Source of the DNA: an uncultured Collinsella sp.
GTDB taxonomy: Bacteria; Actinomycetota; Coriobacteriia; Coriobacteriales; Coriobacteriaceae
Direction of reading: 5' to 3'
Assembly: GCA_902494765.1 (NCBI GenBank)
Contig: CABUUK010000031.1
Span: forward strand, 1 to 27,491
Length of the DNA stretch: 27,491 nt
Positions 8,312 through 16,129 of this stretch are shown here, piece by piece (positions within the stretch are counted from its first letter, which is position 1; every line of letters begins with the position of its first letter). The notes below the pieces were generated by a model, which saw nothing but the letters and a program-made list of their open reading frames with translations, was not told the origin of the DNA and did not search any database. A program made the position numbers and the translations under genes.

Positions 8312-9207
8312 TGCAGCGCCCGAACGTCAATCCCCTCGTCTTCGAGCTTGATGTGCTCGACGAGCACGTCCACGCCCTTCAGGAAGACAAACCCATCGCC
8401 TCCTTCGGGCTCGACGCACTCAACAGCATCCTCGGCGGTGTCTACCCCGGGCTCAACTACGCAATCGGGACCGCCCCGGGCAAGGGCAAGACGACACTGG
8501 CACTCCAGGAGGCCGACAAGCTCGCGGCAGACGGGCACCCGGTAATCTACGTTTCCGCCGAGCTTCCCGCGCACAAGCTGATCGAGAAGAGTCTGGCGCG
8601 TCTCAGCGACGGCAAAGTCGCGTTGTCCGAGGTCTCCAGCTGCGCGACCCAGAATCACCCTAAGCACACGACTTTCGAGGCTGCACTCGACAAATATCGC
8701 ACCCAGATCGCCCCCAATCTCTGCATCACCGGCCCGCTCAACACCGTGGAGCTCTCCAACCTCGTCGGGCTGGTAACACGCGAGCGCGGCGAGGTCCCCA
8801 TCGTCTTCATTGACTACCTCCAGCTCCTCGCCTGCGGCGTCACGGCGGACCAGCAGTTCATCGACGAGCGATTGGCTATCACAGCATGCGTGAAGGGCCT
8901 CCGCGAAATCTCGAACCTCTATGGCTCTCCCGTCATCGCACTGAGCTCGACCACTCGCAAGTCCTATGATTCCGGGAAGTCGGCCAGGCCCAACCTCGCC
9001 ATGTTCGGTGGTTCCTCCGCTGTCGAGTACGGCTTTGACTCGGTGCTCTACCTCGCCGATGACAATGACAAGCCCGAGTGGCCCTACGAGTCTCCCGCAA
9101 CCGGCACGCCCCTCAAGCTCGTCGCCCTCAAGAACCGCTACGGCACGCTGGGCGAGTCCCGACTCGACTTCGACGGTGCGCGCGCCACCTTCCACGACAG
9201 GGGCTAG
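8311..9207 (+). CDS. DnaB-like (RecA-fold, SF4) replicative helicase domain protein
   Basis: A 298-residue ATPase corresponding to the C-terminal RecA-like domain of DnaB. The Walker A motif GTAPGKGKT is at 53-61, the Walker B region reads IVFIDYLQLLA, as in DnaB-type helicases, and an S-S-T-T-R-K sensor-like segment follows. The N-terminal DnaB domain is absent and only about 30 residues precede the core. Translation is coupled to the upstream HTH gene. In plasmids and mobile elements such stand-alone proteins serve as replication helicases (RepA-like) or ATP-dependent loaders, which suggests that the excised element replicates. I cannot tell helicase from a KaiC/RadA-like ATPase by eye. Confidence 0.82.
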   Translation: MQRPNVNPLVFELDVLDEHVHALQEDKPIASFGLDALNSILGGVYPGLNYAIGTAPGKGKTTLALQEADKLAADGHPVIYVSAELPAHKLIEKSLARLSDGKVALSEVSSCATQNHPKHTTFEAALDKYRTQIAPNLCITGPLNTVELSNLVGLVTRERGEVPIVFIDYLQLLACGVTADQQFIDERLAITACVKGLREISNLYGSPVIALSSTTRKSYDSGKSARPNLAMFGGSSAVEYGFDSVLYLADDNDKPEWPYESPATGTPLKLVALKNRYGTLGESRLDFDGARATFHDRG

Positions 9208-9210
9208 CCC

Positions 9211-9555
9211 ATGCGTGGCAAAGCCAAGACCGCGCATATAAACGTCCGCATGACCGAGGAGGAGCGTGCCGCCATCACGGTGCGCTCCTCCTCTTTTGGT
9301 ATGGCCCCATCGACGTTCATGCGCGAAGCCGCCCTCCTCATCGGTGAGAAGCCCGTCAGGATCGCCGACGAGGCGACGCTGCGGCAGCTTCTTCATCAGA
9401 TGAAGAAGCAGGGCGGAAACCTCAACCAGGCCGTTCTCACCGCAAACGCCTATGGCGTGGATACGCAGACGGCCCAACAGCTCGCGGAGGCCGTCCGTCT
9501 GGTATCGAGCACGGCCTCGCAGCTATCGAACCTCATCTCCAAGAATCGAGAATGA
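9211..9555 (+). CDS. mobC: Relaxosome accessory protein, MobC-like (ribbon-helix-helix)
   Basis: A 114-residue protein. An N-terminal ribbon-helix-helix pattern (HINVRMTEEERAAI, then a helix and PSTFMREAALL) is followed by the MobC signature region, in which a helix with GGNLNQAVLTAN matches the G-x-N-L-N-Q motif of MobC proteins. Such proteins bind oriT and help the relaxase open the DNA. It starts 3 nt after the helicase stop and its TGA overlaps the start of the coupling-protein gene (ATGA). Four genes in a row with tight or overlapping joins indicate one operon. Confidence 0.85.
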   Translation: MRGKAKTAHINVRMTEEERAAITVRSSSFGMAPSTFMREAALLIGEKPVRIADEATLRQLLHQMKKQGGNLNQAVLTANAYGVDTQTAQQLAEAVRLVSSTASQLSNLISKNRE

Positions 9556-11474
9556 TCATGAAAACCAAGATGCCCACAGCGCTCATATCATCTCTTCTCC
9601 TAGCGATCCTCGCATGCCCCGTCCTCGCCGTCCCCGTCGACGATTTCGTCGCCGGGACACCGTTAGGCGCGGCTGCGATTTCGTCGTCGTTCGGCGTGGA
9701 TACCGTCCTCGGCTGGTGGCTCACGGGTGCGTTCACTGCTTGCCCGCTCGGAACCCTGCTGACCTTCCTCCTCGCCTTTTGCATCTGCGCTCTCATCGCC
9801 TACTCGACCACCCTCAACGCGAGGGCCGAGGACGGCGGCGTGCTCGGCGACGCCCACGTCAAGACGGGTCGCGAGGTCATAAAAGGGTCCATGACCTGGG
9901 ACGGCTCGACGAATCCCTCGTCACGTGGGTTCGTCTATGGGTTCACCAAGTATCACGGCAAACCCTGCTATCTCTACGAGCCCAAGAAGATGGCCTTCGT
10001 GTCAGGGGCCACCGGGTCAGGTAAGAGTCGCTTCCTCTATCTCCCCTCAATCGACCTGCTCAGCTACGGCGGCGCTTCCAACGGATCCGAGCCCGCGACC
10101 CTAATCGTCTCCGACGTGAAAAACGAGCTCATAGAACTCACGGGCGACGAGCTGGCCCGTCGCGGCTATCGCGTCCTGCTTCTCGACACGCAGCACCCCT
10201 ATAGGGGACAGAGGTTCAACCCGCTCAAGCAGGTGCTCGACCTCCATGCCGAGGGACGCGACCAGAAGGCCGAGCAGGCGGCGGACGCCATCGCGGAGCT
10301 CGTGGTGCAGGACGACGAGAAAGACAAGGGCTCGCACTGGACCGCCTCGGCCAGGGGCCTGCTCTCGGCCCTGGTCCTGCTGGTCTCCATGTCCGACGAG
10401 TGTCCCGAGGAATCAAAGCACCTCGCGACCGTCTGCGAGGTCCTGGACCGCGGCACCGAGGCCGAAGGAGACGACCCGTCCGAGCCCCTGAAGGCCGTCT
10501 TCCGCGCTCTGCCGAGCGGCCACCCCGCCAAGGGCAGGGCGTCGCAGTTCGTCTCCTCGGGCGGCAACGAGCTCAGGAGCATCCTCTCGACGCTCAAGGT
10601 CGCCCTGCGCCCGTTCTCCTCCGCCCCGGTCGCCTGGATGACCTCCGGCTCCGACATCGACCCGCACACGGTACTCACGGAGAAGAGCGCCGTCTTTCTC
10701 CACGTGCTCGACGAGGGCTCCCCCTACAACTGTATCGCGGCGATGTTCCTCTCGCAGCTCTGGGCTTCGGTCCAGGCGGTCGCGGACGTGAACGGCGGCA
10801 GGCTCCCCCGCCCCGTGCAGATACTCGGCGACGAGTGGGGCAACCTGCCCCGCGTCGAGTGCCTGCCCGCCCTCCTCAGTCTCGGGCGCGGGTGCGGGAC
10901 GTTCTGGGTCGGAGCGACGCAGGACGTATCCCAGCTCAACAAGTATGGCGAGAGAGACGGCCGCAGGAAGATCCTCGCGAACTGCGGGGTCAAGATTGCG
11001 ATGAAGCTCGCCGAGGAGGAGGACCGCCGGTACTTCACCGAGCTCATCGGCAAGACCACGCGCCACACGCAGGGCACGAGCAACGGCAGGGCCGCGTCGG
11101 GCACGTCATCCTCGACGTCCTACAGCGAGAGCGCCGACGACGTGATACACCCCTGGGAGTGGCGCGGCATGGCCCCGGACCGGGACGGGATCATCGTCGT
11201 GAAGCACGCGGACAACGGTATGCCCGCATGTCGAGCCGGCGTCTTCCGCTCCCCCGTCACCGACTGCACCAACACGCCCACAAGGGAGCACTTCGACCTC
11301 GGGACCCCCGAGCACGAGGCGGAGAACCGTCGCGCCTACCAGCGCCGCCTCGACGAGTCAGCTGCTGGGAAGATGCGCGAGGAGACCTCGACCTGGTGCC
11401 CAAAGTGGCCCGAGCCGGAGAAGAAGAACGGGAGCAAGCCGGGCGGCAAATTCAGCGGGCTCTCGCTCGACTAG
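9552..11474 (+). CDS. VirD4/TraG-type type IV coupling protein
   Basis: A 640-residue membrane ATPase. Two N-terminal membrane segments (about 8-26 and 48-75) precede the cytoplasmic motor. Walker A is GATGSGKS around K158; LIVSDVKNELIELTGDELA and a following LLDTQ-x-P-x-x-G-x-RFNPL are typical of the family; Walker B ends in GDEWGNLP with D427. The protein would hand the relaxase-DNA complex to a mating channel. No channel genes are present, so it must use one from a co-resident conjugative element. ATG 9552 overlaps the mobC stop; ATG 9558 is an alternative that changes two residues. The C-terminal tail (about 600-640) is hydrophilic and may bind the cargo. Confidence 0.93.
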   Translation: MIMKTKMPTALISSLLLAILACPVLAVPVDDFVAGTPLGAAAISSSFGVDTVLGWWLTGAFTACPLGTLLTFLLAFCICALIAYSTTLNARAEDGGVLGDAHVKTGREVIKGSMTWDGSTNPSSRGFVYGFTKYHGKPCYLYEPKKMAFVSGATGSGKSRFLYLPSIDLLSYGGASNGSEPATLIVSDVKNELIELTGDELARRGYRVLLLDTQHPYRGQRFNPLKQVLDLHAEGRDQKAEQAADAIAELVVQDDEKDKGSHWTASARGLLSALVLLVSMSDECPEESKHLATVCEVLDRGTEAEGDDPSEPLKAVFRALPSGHPAKGRASQFVSSGGNELRSILSTLKVALRPFSSAPVAWMTSGSDIDPHTVLTEKSAVFLHVLDEGSPYNCIAAMFLSQLWASVQAVADVNGGRLPRPVQILGDEWGNLPRVECLPALLSLGRGCGTFWVGATQDVSQLNKYGERDGRRKILANCGVKIAMKLAEEEDRRYFTELIGKTTRHTQGTSNGRAASGTSSSTSYSESADDVIHPWEWRGMAPDRDGIIVVKHADNGMPACRAGVFRSPVTDCTNTPTREHFDLGTPEHEAENRRAYQRRLDESAAGKMREETSTWCPKWPEPEKKNGSKPGGKFSGLSLD

Positions 11475-11484
11475 GGAGGCGACC

Positions 11485-12423
11485 ATGACGGCGATAAAGC
11501 AGACGAGCGTCTGCAGCGAGAGGCACCTCGCGAGACTCAGGGATTACCTCTCCTGGGACCGCGACAAGGCGCTCGCCCACGGCACGCAGAACATCATCGA
11601 CGATGACCGCTGGTTTCAGGAGATGGCGGACACGAGGGCGGCCATGGGTCACGACAGGCCCGGCAAGGCCGGTGCCAAGTGTACCTACATGCAGCACCAG
11701 ATACTCGGGTTCCTCCCAGACGAGTGCGACCTCAACGGCGGGAAGATGACGCCGGAGCTGTGCATGCGCTATGCGAGGGAGTACGTGGCCGAGCGCTACC
11801 CCAACCAGGAGGTCGTGATGGTGCTGCACCGCGAGCGCTGCCGCGTGGACGCCACTGACCGCTACGCCGTGCACCTCGGCATCAACCGCAGTGATCTGGA
11901 AACCGGCCGAAGGCTCGACGAGGGCCCCGCCCGAAAGGCGGCGGCATCACGCGTGAAGACCGTCCGTACCCTGGACGAAAGGTACGGCCTCAGGCAGCTT
12001 GAGCGCGGCAAGGCCAACTCGCGCGTCCACGCGAGGCAACCCGGCACGGAAGAGCGCGACATGGCCCGAAAGGGGCAGGCCGAGCGCTCGGAGAACGCCC
12101 GCGTCCGCGTCGCGGTCGCCCGCCGGATCGAGGAGGTCGGGCGCATGCGCGACTGCCCCGACCGGATGGGCGAGCTTGAGCGGCGGCTCAGGCGGGACGG
12201 CATCGAGCTCGCCAGGTCGAAGGGCGGGAGCCTCCAGTACCGCTTCCCCTCGAAGTCTCTCGGGGGCATGAGGAAGGTCAACGGCGGAAGGCTCGGCTTT
12301 GCCGTCGACCGCTCGACTGGCATCGCCGTCCGCTTCACGCTGCGCGGGATAGCGACGGCGATGCGGGCGTTCTGGGAGCTTGAGCGCAGGGCGCTGGAGA
12401 ACCAGAACGGCCGAGACGACTGA
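11485..12423 (+). CDS. Relaxase / mobilization nuclease with atypical histidine motif
   Basis: A 312-residue protein placed like a relaxase, 10 bp after the coupling protein. Recognisable features are an N-terminal Tyr-containing segment (LRDYLSWDRDKALAHGTQNI), the region YMQHQILGFLPDE that matches the hhxSF-x-P-x-E motif of PF03432-type relaxases, PELCMRYAREYVAERYPNQE, then LH115 and AVH130LGINRSDLETGRRL. In most relaxases of this family the metal site is H-x-D-x-x-x-x-H-x-H; here the first histidine (H115) and last (H130) are kept but the middle one seems replaced (TDRYAVH). The C-terminus is basic and Arg-rich. GGGAGG precedes ATG 11485. The family assignment is good but not certain, and activity is open. 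Confidence 0.78.
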   Translation: MTAIKQTSVCSERHLARLRDYLSWDRDKALAHGTQNIIDDDRWFQEMADTRAAMGHDRPGKAGAKCTYMQHQILGFLPDECDLNGGKMTPELCMRYAREYVAERYPNQEVVMVLHRERCRVDATDRYAVHLGINRSDLETGRRLDEGPARKAAASRVKTVRTLDERYGLRQLERGKANSRVHARQPGTEERDMARKGQAERSENARVRVAVARRIEEVGRMRDCPDRMGELERRLRRDGIELARSKGGSLQYRFPSKSLGGMRKVNGGRLGFAVDRSTGIAVRFTLRGIATAMRAFWELERRALENQNGRDD

Positions 12424-12429
12424 GCATTT

Positions 12430-12466
12430 GGGCCGGGACGCAACAGGCGTCCCGGCCCCTTCTTTT
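12430..12466 (+). terminator. Terminator of the mobilization operon
   Basis: A perfect 12-bp stem (12430-12441 with 12447-12458, GGGCCGGGACGC), a 5-nt loop and a CTTCTTTT tail. It starts 7 nt after the relaxase stop. Confidence 0.92.
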
Positions 12467-12513
12467 GCCCTTCGGTGAGAGCGACCTCGGAGCGGTTCGC
12501 CGTCCCGCCGCAG

Positions 12514-12557
12514 GCGGGCAAGATGATTCCGTGCAACGGAATCCATATCTTGCCCGC
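12514..12557 (+). other. Candidate oriT hairpin with nic-like sequence
   Basis: An outer 11-bp inverted repeat GCGGGCAAGAT / ATCTTGCCCGC (12514-12524, 12547-12557) encloses an inner 8-bp hairpin GATTCCGT-gca-ACGGAATC (12525-12543). The right arm contains TATCTTGC, close to the YATCCTG/Y nick consensus of the MOBP (RP4-type) relaxases; a nick would fall between 12552 and 12553. The relaxase gene ends 90 bp upstream. No experimental or database support is available here. Confidence 0.55.
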
Positions 12558-12629
12558 ACGGAGCGAGCCACTTGCCAGGGGCAACGCGAGCCCGGGCGGG
12601 TGAGCGCCGGCTGAGCCGACGCCGAGGAG

Positions 12630-12648
12630 ACACGACCCTGGGGAGCGT
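12630..12648 (+). repeat. 19-bp direct repeat, copy 1
   Basis: The core CGACCCTGGGGAGCGT (12633-12648) recurs at 12783-12798; 19 positions match with one difference, spacing 150 bp. It could be a protein-binding iteron pair or part of a duplicated block, since flanking bases also look related but degenerate. Confidence 0.7.
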
Positions 12649-12779
12649 CGTACGACGGCGCTTGGCGACCCGGCGCGAGAGGCCCCGCCCGGCGACCACG
12701 GCGGAGCGATGGCGACTTCTGGAAGCCATCGAGCGCAGCCGTTCGCCGGGTAGGGCCGGTGTGAGCGGAGGCGGACGAA

Positions 12780-12798
12780 ACGCGACCCTGGGGAGCGT
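12780..12798 (+). repeat. 19-bp direct repeat, copy 2
   Basis: Second copy of the repeat at 12630. Only these two clear copies are seen in the window. Confidence 0.7.
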
Positions 12799-12838
12799 TG
12801 CCAGGGAGCCGCAGCGAGAGCGACGCTGCGCGTCGCGG

Positions 12839-12880
12839 GGGTCCCGCCCATAAGCGGGACCCATCGGCCTCAAGGCCGAT
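12839..12880. repeat. Two adjacent hairpins
   Basis: GGGTCCCGC / GCGGGACCC (12839-12847, 12854-12862) is followed at once by ATCGGCCT / AGGCCGAT (12863-12870, 12873-12880). Neither has a T-tract, so they are not obvious terminators. They mark the right edge of the structured region, after which base composition drops toward the restriction-modification genes. Confidence 0.65.
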
Positions 12881-13021
12881 CGCTACGCGACAACCTCGAA
12901 TCGCTACCGTTCGATAATTCCGATTGGAAGTAGTTTTCCTTTGCTCTATAGCCGGAGGTTAAACTGTTGGATATCTTTGTCGCGATTCAATTCGCACCAG
13001 CTCGTTATCAAAGGATTTCAT

Positions 13022-14947
13022 ATGGCCAGGAAAGAAGCCGCACTCGACCTTTGGGTTGCCGATAGGCTCACCGAATGTGATATTGAGTTCACATCACAGG
13101 GGAGCAACATCAAAGAAATCGACAACGCCCTCAAGGACGCATCCAAGCGCGGAACGGGAAACGCTGGCTATCCTGAATACGTTTCGAAAATTGGCCGCTT
13201 TGTTCTTGTCATCGAAGATAAGGCGAGCCAGAGCCGACATGAAAAGCTAACAGATTCTGACATCCTCGACATGAGCACCGAGGCCGTTACCGATTATGCC
13301 GTCAACGGTGCCTATCACTACGCCTCGCACATCGCAAAGAAGAGCCCTTTCACTGAGGTCTTCGCCGTTGGGGTTTCAGGGGACCCTAAGCATCACACCA
13401 TATCTCCCGTGTTCGTGAATGACCGAGAAGGCTACAAGAGGCTCCCAGACCTCGAATCGTTCACTTGGCTCTCACCGAGCAACATCGTTGAATACTACAC
13501 ACGGTATGTTCTTGACGAACCAACCGACGTCGAGAAGACCACCGAACAAATTCTCAAAGATGCGGCAGAGCTTCACGAATATCTCCGCACCTACGGCTCC
13601 ATCAAGGACCAAGACAAGGCTCTTGTGGTAGCGGGGATTCTTCTAGCTTTGGATGAAATCGAATACGGCGGATTCTCAATCGATTCCCTTACCGGGGACC
13701 AGACCGAGGGCATGCGCGACGGCGATAAGCTGATGAACGCCATTCGTGGAAGACTCACGCGCTCCAACGTCGGGCCAGATGTGAAGAAAAACAAGCTTCT
13801 TGCTGAGTTCGGCATTGTTCAAACAAGCTTTCGCTTAAACGAGGTCAATGACACCCTAGGGATGACCCCGTTGCACTACTACACGAACTTCCTTAACGAA
13901 CACGTTTTCAAAAGCATCAAGTACCAGCAGACTTCTGAAGACTTCATAGGTCGCTTTTACGGCGAGTTTATGAGCTATTCCGGCGGGGACGGCCAAACGC
14001 TCGGCATCGTACTCACACCAAAGCACATCTGCGACCTTATGTGTGAGCTCGTAGATGTTAAGCCTACAGATACGGTGCTTGACCCAACATGCGGAACGGC
14101 GGGATTTCTCATCGCCGCCATGCATCGCATGCTTTCTTCTGCAACCAGCGAGCAGCAACGCAAAGACATTAAGAAAAAGCGCCTTCACGGCATCGAGCTC
14201 CAAAGCAACATGTTTGCAGTCGCGGCTGCAAACATGATTCTTAGGCGAGACGGAAACAGTAACCTCGAATGCTGCGATTTCCTCAAGCAAAACCCGGCCC
14301 AGATACAGCTCAAAGGGGCAACGGTCGGGCTGATGAATCCTCCATACAGCCAAGGAACCAAAGCGGATCCAAGCCAATACGAGCTATCTTTTGTGGAACG
14401 TCTTCTCGACTCTCTCACAATAGGTGCGAGAGCGGCGGTCATCGTTCCGCAATCATCCATGACCGGAAAAAGCAAAGCCGAGAAGGAGTTCAAGGTCTCC
14501 ATCCTCAAGCATCACACCCTCGAAGGCGTTATTACGTGCAACACCGATACATTCTATGGGGTCGGAACGAATCCCGTCATAGCCGTGTTCACCGCCGGCG
14601 AACCACATGACCCTGAAAAGGAATGCCGTTTCATCGACTTTAGGGATGATGGTTATGAGGTAAGGGCGCACGTCGGCCTGGTCGAAGGCGACTCTGCAAA
14701 GGACAGAAAGCAGCATCTTCTTGACGTTTGGAACGGCCGCGAAGACGCCCCATCGAAATTCTGCGTCAGCTCGACCGTCAAGCCAGATGACGAGTGGCTG
14801 CACAGCTTCTATTACTTCAACGACGAGATACCTACCGAAGAGGATTTCGAGAAGGCAATAGCCGATTATCTAACATTCCAGCTAGACATGGTTTCTCATG
14901 GTCGTAGCTATCTCTTCGAGGAGGGCCCCGATGCTCGATTTGAATAA
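13022..14947 (+). CDS. Fused restriction endonuclease - adenine methyltransferase, BcgI-A-like (type IIB)
   Basis: A 641-residue enzyme joining nuclease and methylase. The N-terminus carries a PD-(D/E)xK-type site as P51-E52 followed 12 residues later by E65-D66-K67 (FVLVIEDKA). The methylase core has the AdoMet motif LDPTCGTAG around D354 and the catalytic N439-P-P-Y, characteristic of N6-adenine methylation. Size, domain order and the partner specificity gene match the A subunit of BcgI, which cuts on both sides of a split target. ATG 13022 is chosen because AAAGGA (13009-13014) precedes it by 7 nt; an upstream in-frame ATG at 12941 has no ribosome site. The gene is less GC-rich than the mobilization genes. 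It overlaps the next gene by 17 bp. A HsdM-only role is less likely given the conserved EDK. Confidence 0.88.
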   Translation: MARKEAALDLWVADRLTECDIEFTSQGSNIKEIDNALKDASKRGTGNAGYPEYVSKIGRFVLVIEDKASQSRHEKLTDSDILDMSTEAVTDYAVNGAYHYASHIAKKSPFTEVFAVGVSGDPKHHTISPVFVNDREGYKRLPDLESFTWLSPSNIVEYYTRYVLDEPTDVEKTTEQILKDAAELHEYLRTYGSIKDQDKALVVAGILLALDEIEYGGFSIDSLTGDQTEGMRDGDKLMNAIRGRLTRSNVGPDVKKNKLLAEFGIVQTSFRLNEVNDTLGMTPLHYYTNFLNEHVFKSIKYQQTSEDFIGRFYGEFMSYSGGDGQTLGIVLTPKHICDLMCELVDVKPTDTVLDPTCGTAGFLIAAMHRMLSSATSEQQRKDIKKKRLHGIELQSNMFAVAAANMILRRDGNSNLECCDFLKQNPAQIQLKGATVGLMNPPYSQGTKADPSQYELSFVERLLDSLTIGARAAVIVPQSSMTGKSKAEKEFKVSILKHHTLEGVITCNTDTFYGVGTNPVIAVFTAGEPHDPEKECRFIDFRDDGYEVRAHVGLVEGDSAKDRKQHLLDVWNGREDAPSKFCVSSTVKPDDEWLHSFYYFNDEIPTEEDFEKAIADYLTFQLDMVSHGRSYLFEEGPDARFE

Positions 14948-16022
14948 CAGGGATTGGTCACCCTTTAAAATCTCGGATTTATTTCAACCGGCTCGCGGCA
15001 CCGAAAAAAACATGACCTCTCTTCAGGTCGGAGACGTTCCACTTATTTCCGCTCGCAACTGCGACAATGGCGTAAAGGCTTTTGTCTCTATCCCAAACGA
15101 AAGACTTCATCGTGGCCACGCCATCACTCTAAACAACGACGGTGATGGCGGAGCGGGTCTCGCATACTACCAACCAATGGAGTTCGCTCTCGACACCCAC
15201 GTAACGGACTTAAGGCCAAGAGACTCAATCGGAAACCTCTCAAGATATGCCATGCAATTCGTGGCCGCATCTATTTCTAAACAGCGAACGCTATTCGGCC
15301 ACGGAAGGTCGATCAGCCTAAAACGGCTCAATTTGCTACGAGTAATGCTTCCCATCGATGAGTCCAGCAATCCCGATTGGCAGTTCATGGAGGATTACAT
15401 CCGCGAGCGAGAAGCCATTCAAGTCCAGCGCTGCCGCGAATTCCTGATGAAGCGCATCGCCTCCATCGAGAGAGAGAGAGTAAATAACCCCGAGTTCGAC
15501 CACTCCTCACTGCACGAAAGAGATTGGAAATCGTACTCAATCAGCCAAATATTCGACATTCGTTCCGGGAGGCGCTTGGAATCTCGTAACCGAAAGTATG
15601 GAAGACGACCGTTTATTGGGGCGCTCGACAATAGCAACGGGATTGCCGGTTTTACGGCTGATAAGAATTCGTCGCTCGACAACAATGTCCTTGGCGTGAA
15701 CTATAACGGTAATGGAGTCTGCCTTGGGTTCTACCACCCCTATGAGTGCATTTTCTCCGATGACGTTAAACGCTTTCACGTCAAAAACAACAAGGGCAAC
15801 GAGTTTATCTACCTCTTCCTAAAAGTCGCCATCCAGCAGCAAAAGAGCAAGTTTGGCTATCTGTACAAGTTCAATGCTACAAGGATGGCACGCCAGACAA
15901 TTATGCTTCCCTCTGTAAACGGTGGCGAGCCAGACTTCACTTTCATGGAATTATTTGGAATGTCAATTACTCTCCAGCTGCTTCTGAAGCAACTGGCCTA
16001 CTTAGAAAAAATGCCTGCCTAG
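14931..16022 (+). CDS. Specificity subunit (type I S / BcgI-B-like) with two target-recognition domains
   Basis: A 363-residue protein. Two similar halves each start with a D-W-x-x-(F/Y)-x-I-x-x-(L/I)-F pattern (near residues 7 and 197) and contain a P-x-(I)-x-A-x-x-x-x-G-(V/I)-x-x-F segment, as in two target-recognition domains. A charged helix (about 150-190) between them fits the conserved spacer that sets the distance between half-sites. BcgI-B has the same size class and architecture. ATG 14931 lies inside the end of the methylase gene, with GAGGAGGG (14918-14925) 5 nt upstream, so the two proteins are co-expressed, consistent with one complex. No separate restriction (HsdR) gene is in the element. 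The target sequence cannot be read from the protein. Confidence 0.87.
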   Translation: MLDLNNRDWSPFKISDLFQPARGTEKNMTSLQVGDVPLISARNCDNGVKAFVSIPNERLHRGHAITLNNDGDGGAGLAYYQPMEFALDTHVTDLRPRDSIGNLSRYAMQFVAASISKQRTLFGHGRSISLKRLNLLRVMLPIDESSNPDWQFMEDYIREREAIQVQRCREFLMKRIASIERERVNNPEFDHSSLHERDWKSYSISQIFDIRSGRRLESRNRKYGRRPFIGALDNSNGIAGFTADKNSSLDNNVLGVNYNGNGVCLGFYHPYECIFSDDVKRFHVKNNKGNEFIYLFLKVAIQQQKSKFGYLYKFNATRMARQTIMLPSVNGGEPDFTFMELFGMSITLQLLLKQLAYLEKMPA

Positions 16023-16023
16023 C

Positions 16024-16111
16024 AGAAGGGCGAGTTTTCAACGGTCCTCGGTGTCGGAGGGTCCCAAGCGTAACCCGGAGACACCGGGGGCTGTTGGAAA
16101 CTCGCCCTTCT
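16024..16111 (+). ncRNA. Long structured RNA hairpin I (putative)
   Basis: Bases 16024-16055 pair without a gap with 16080-16111: 32 pairs, 28 Watson-Crick and 4 others (38-97, 43-92, 45-90, 48-87 in last digits, positions 160xx). All four others are G-U if the plus strand is transcribed and would be A-C on the minus strand. A GGA/GGA internal loop and a 4-bp GGGT/ACCC stem cap it. It starts 1 nt after the specificity-gene stop. There is no T-tract behind it, so it is not an ordinary terminator. Function unknown. Confidence 0.65.
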
Positions 16112-16129
16112 CACAGCAACGTCACCCTA

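Larger units (their letters stand above)
12467..12940. other. Structured GC-rich non-coding region, probable transfer/replication origin region
   Basis: About 470 bp without a convincing gene between the relaxase terminator and the restriction-modification genes. It holds an oriT-like two-part hairpin (12514-12557), a 19-bp near-perfect direct repeat spaced exactly 150 bp (12630 and 12780), many GC-rich short palindromes and a double hairpin at 12839-12880. Density of structure, lack of a coding signature and position next to relaxase and mobC suggest origin functions. Confidence 0.6.

Noticed and set aside
11862..12851. Long minus-strand open frames opposite the relaxase and the non-coding block
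   Set aside because: They run antisense to a well-supported gene, are rich in Arg/Pro/Ser as expected for GC-rich shadow frames, and cross the terminator and the oriT-like hairpin.
12572..12853. Plus-strand open frame of 93 arginine-rich residues in the structured region
   Set aside because: No ribosome site, composition explained by GC-rich palindromic DNA, and oriT-like structure nearby. The repeat in phase (150 bp) is noted but not enough.
13022..16022. Classical type I restriction-modification system missing hsdR
   Set aside because: The methylase carries its own PE/EDK nuclease domain at the N-terminus, so a BcgI-like type IIB system explains the two genes without a lost subunit.
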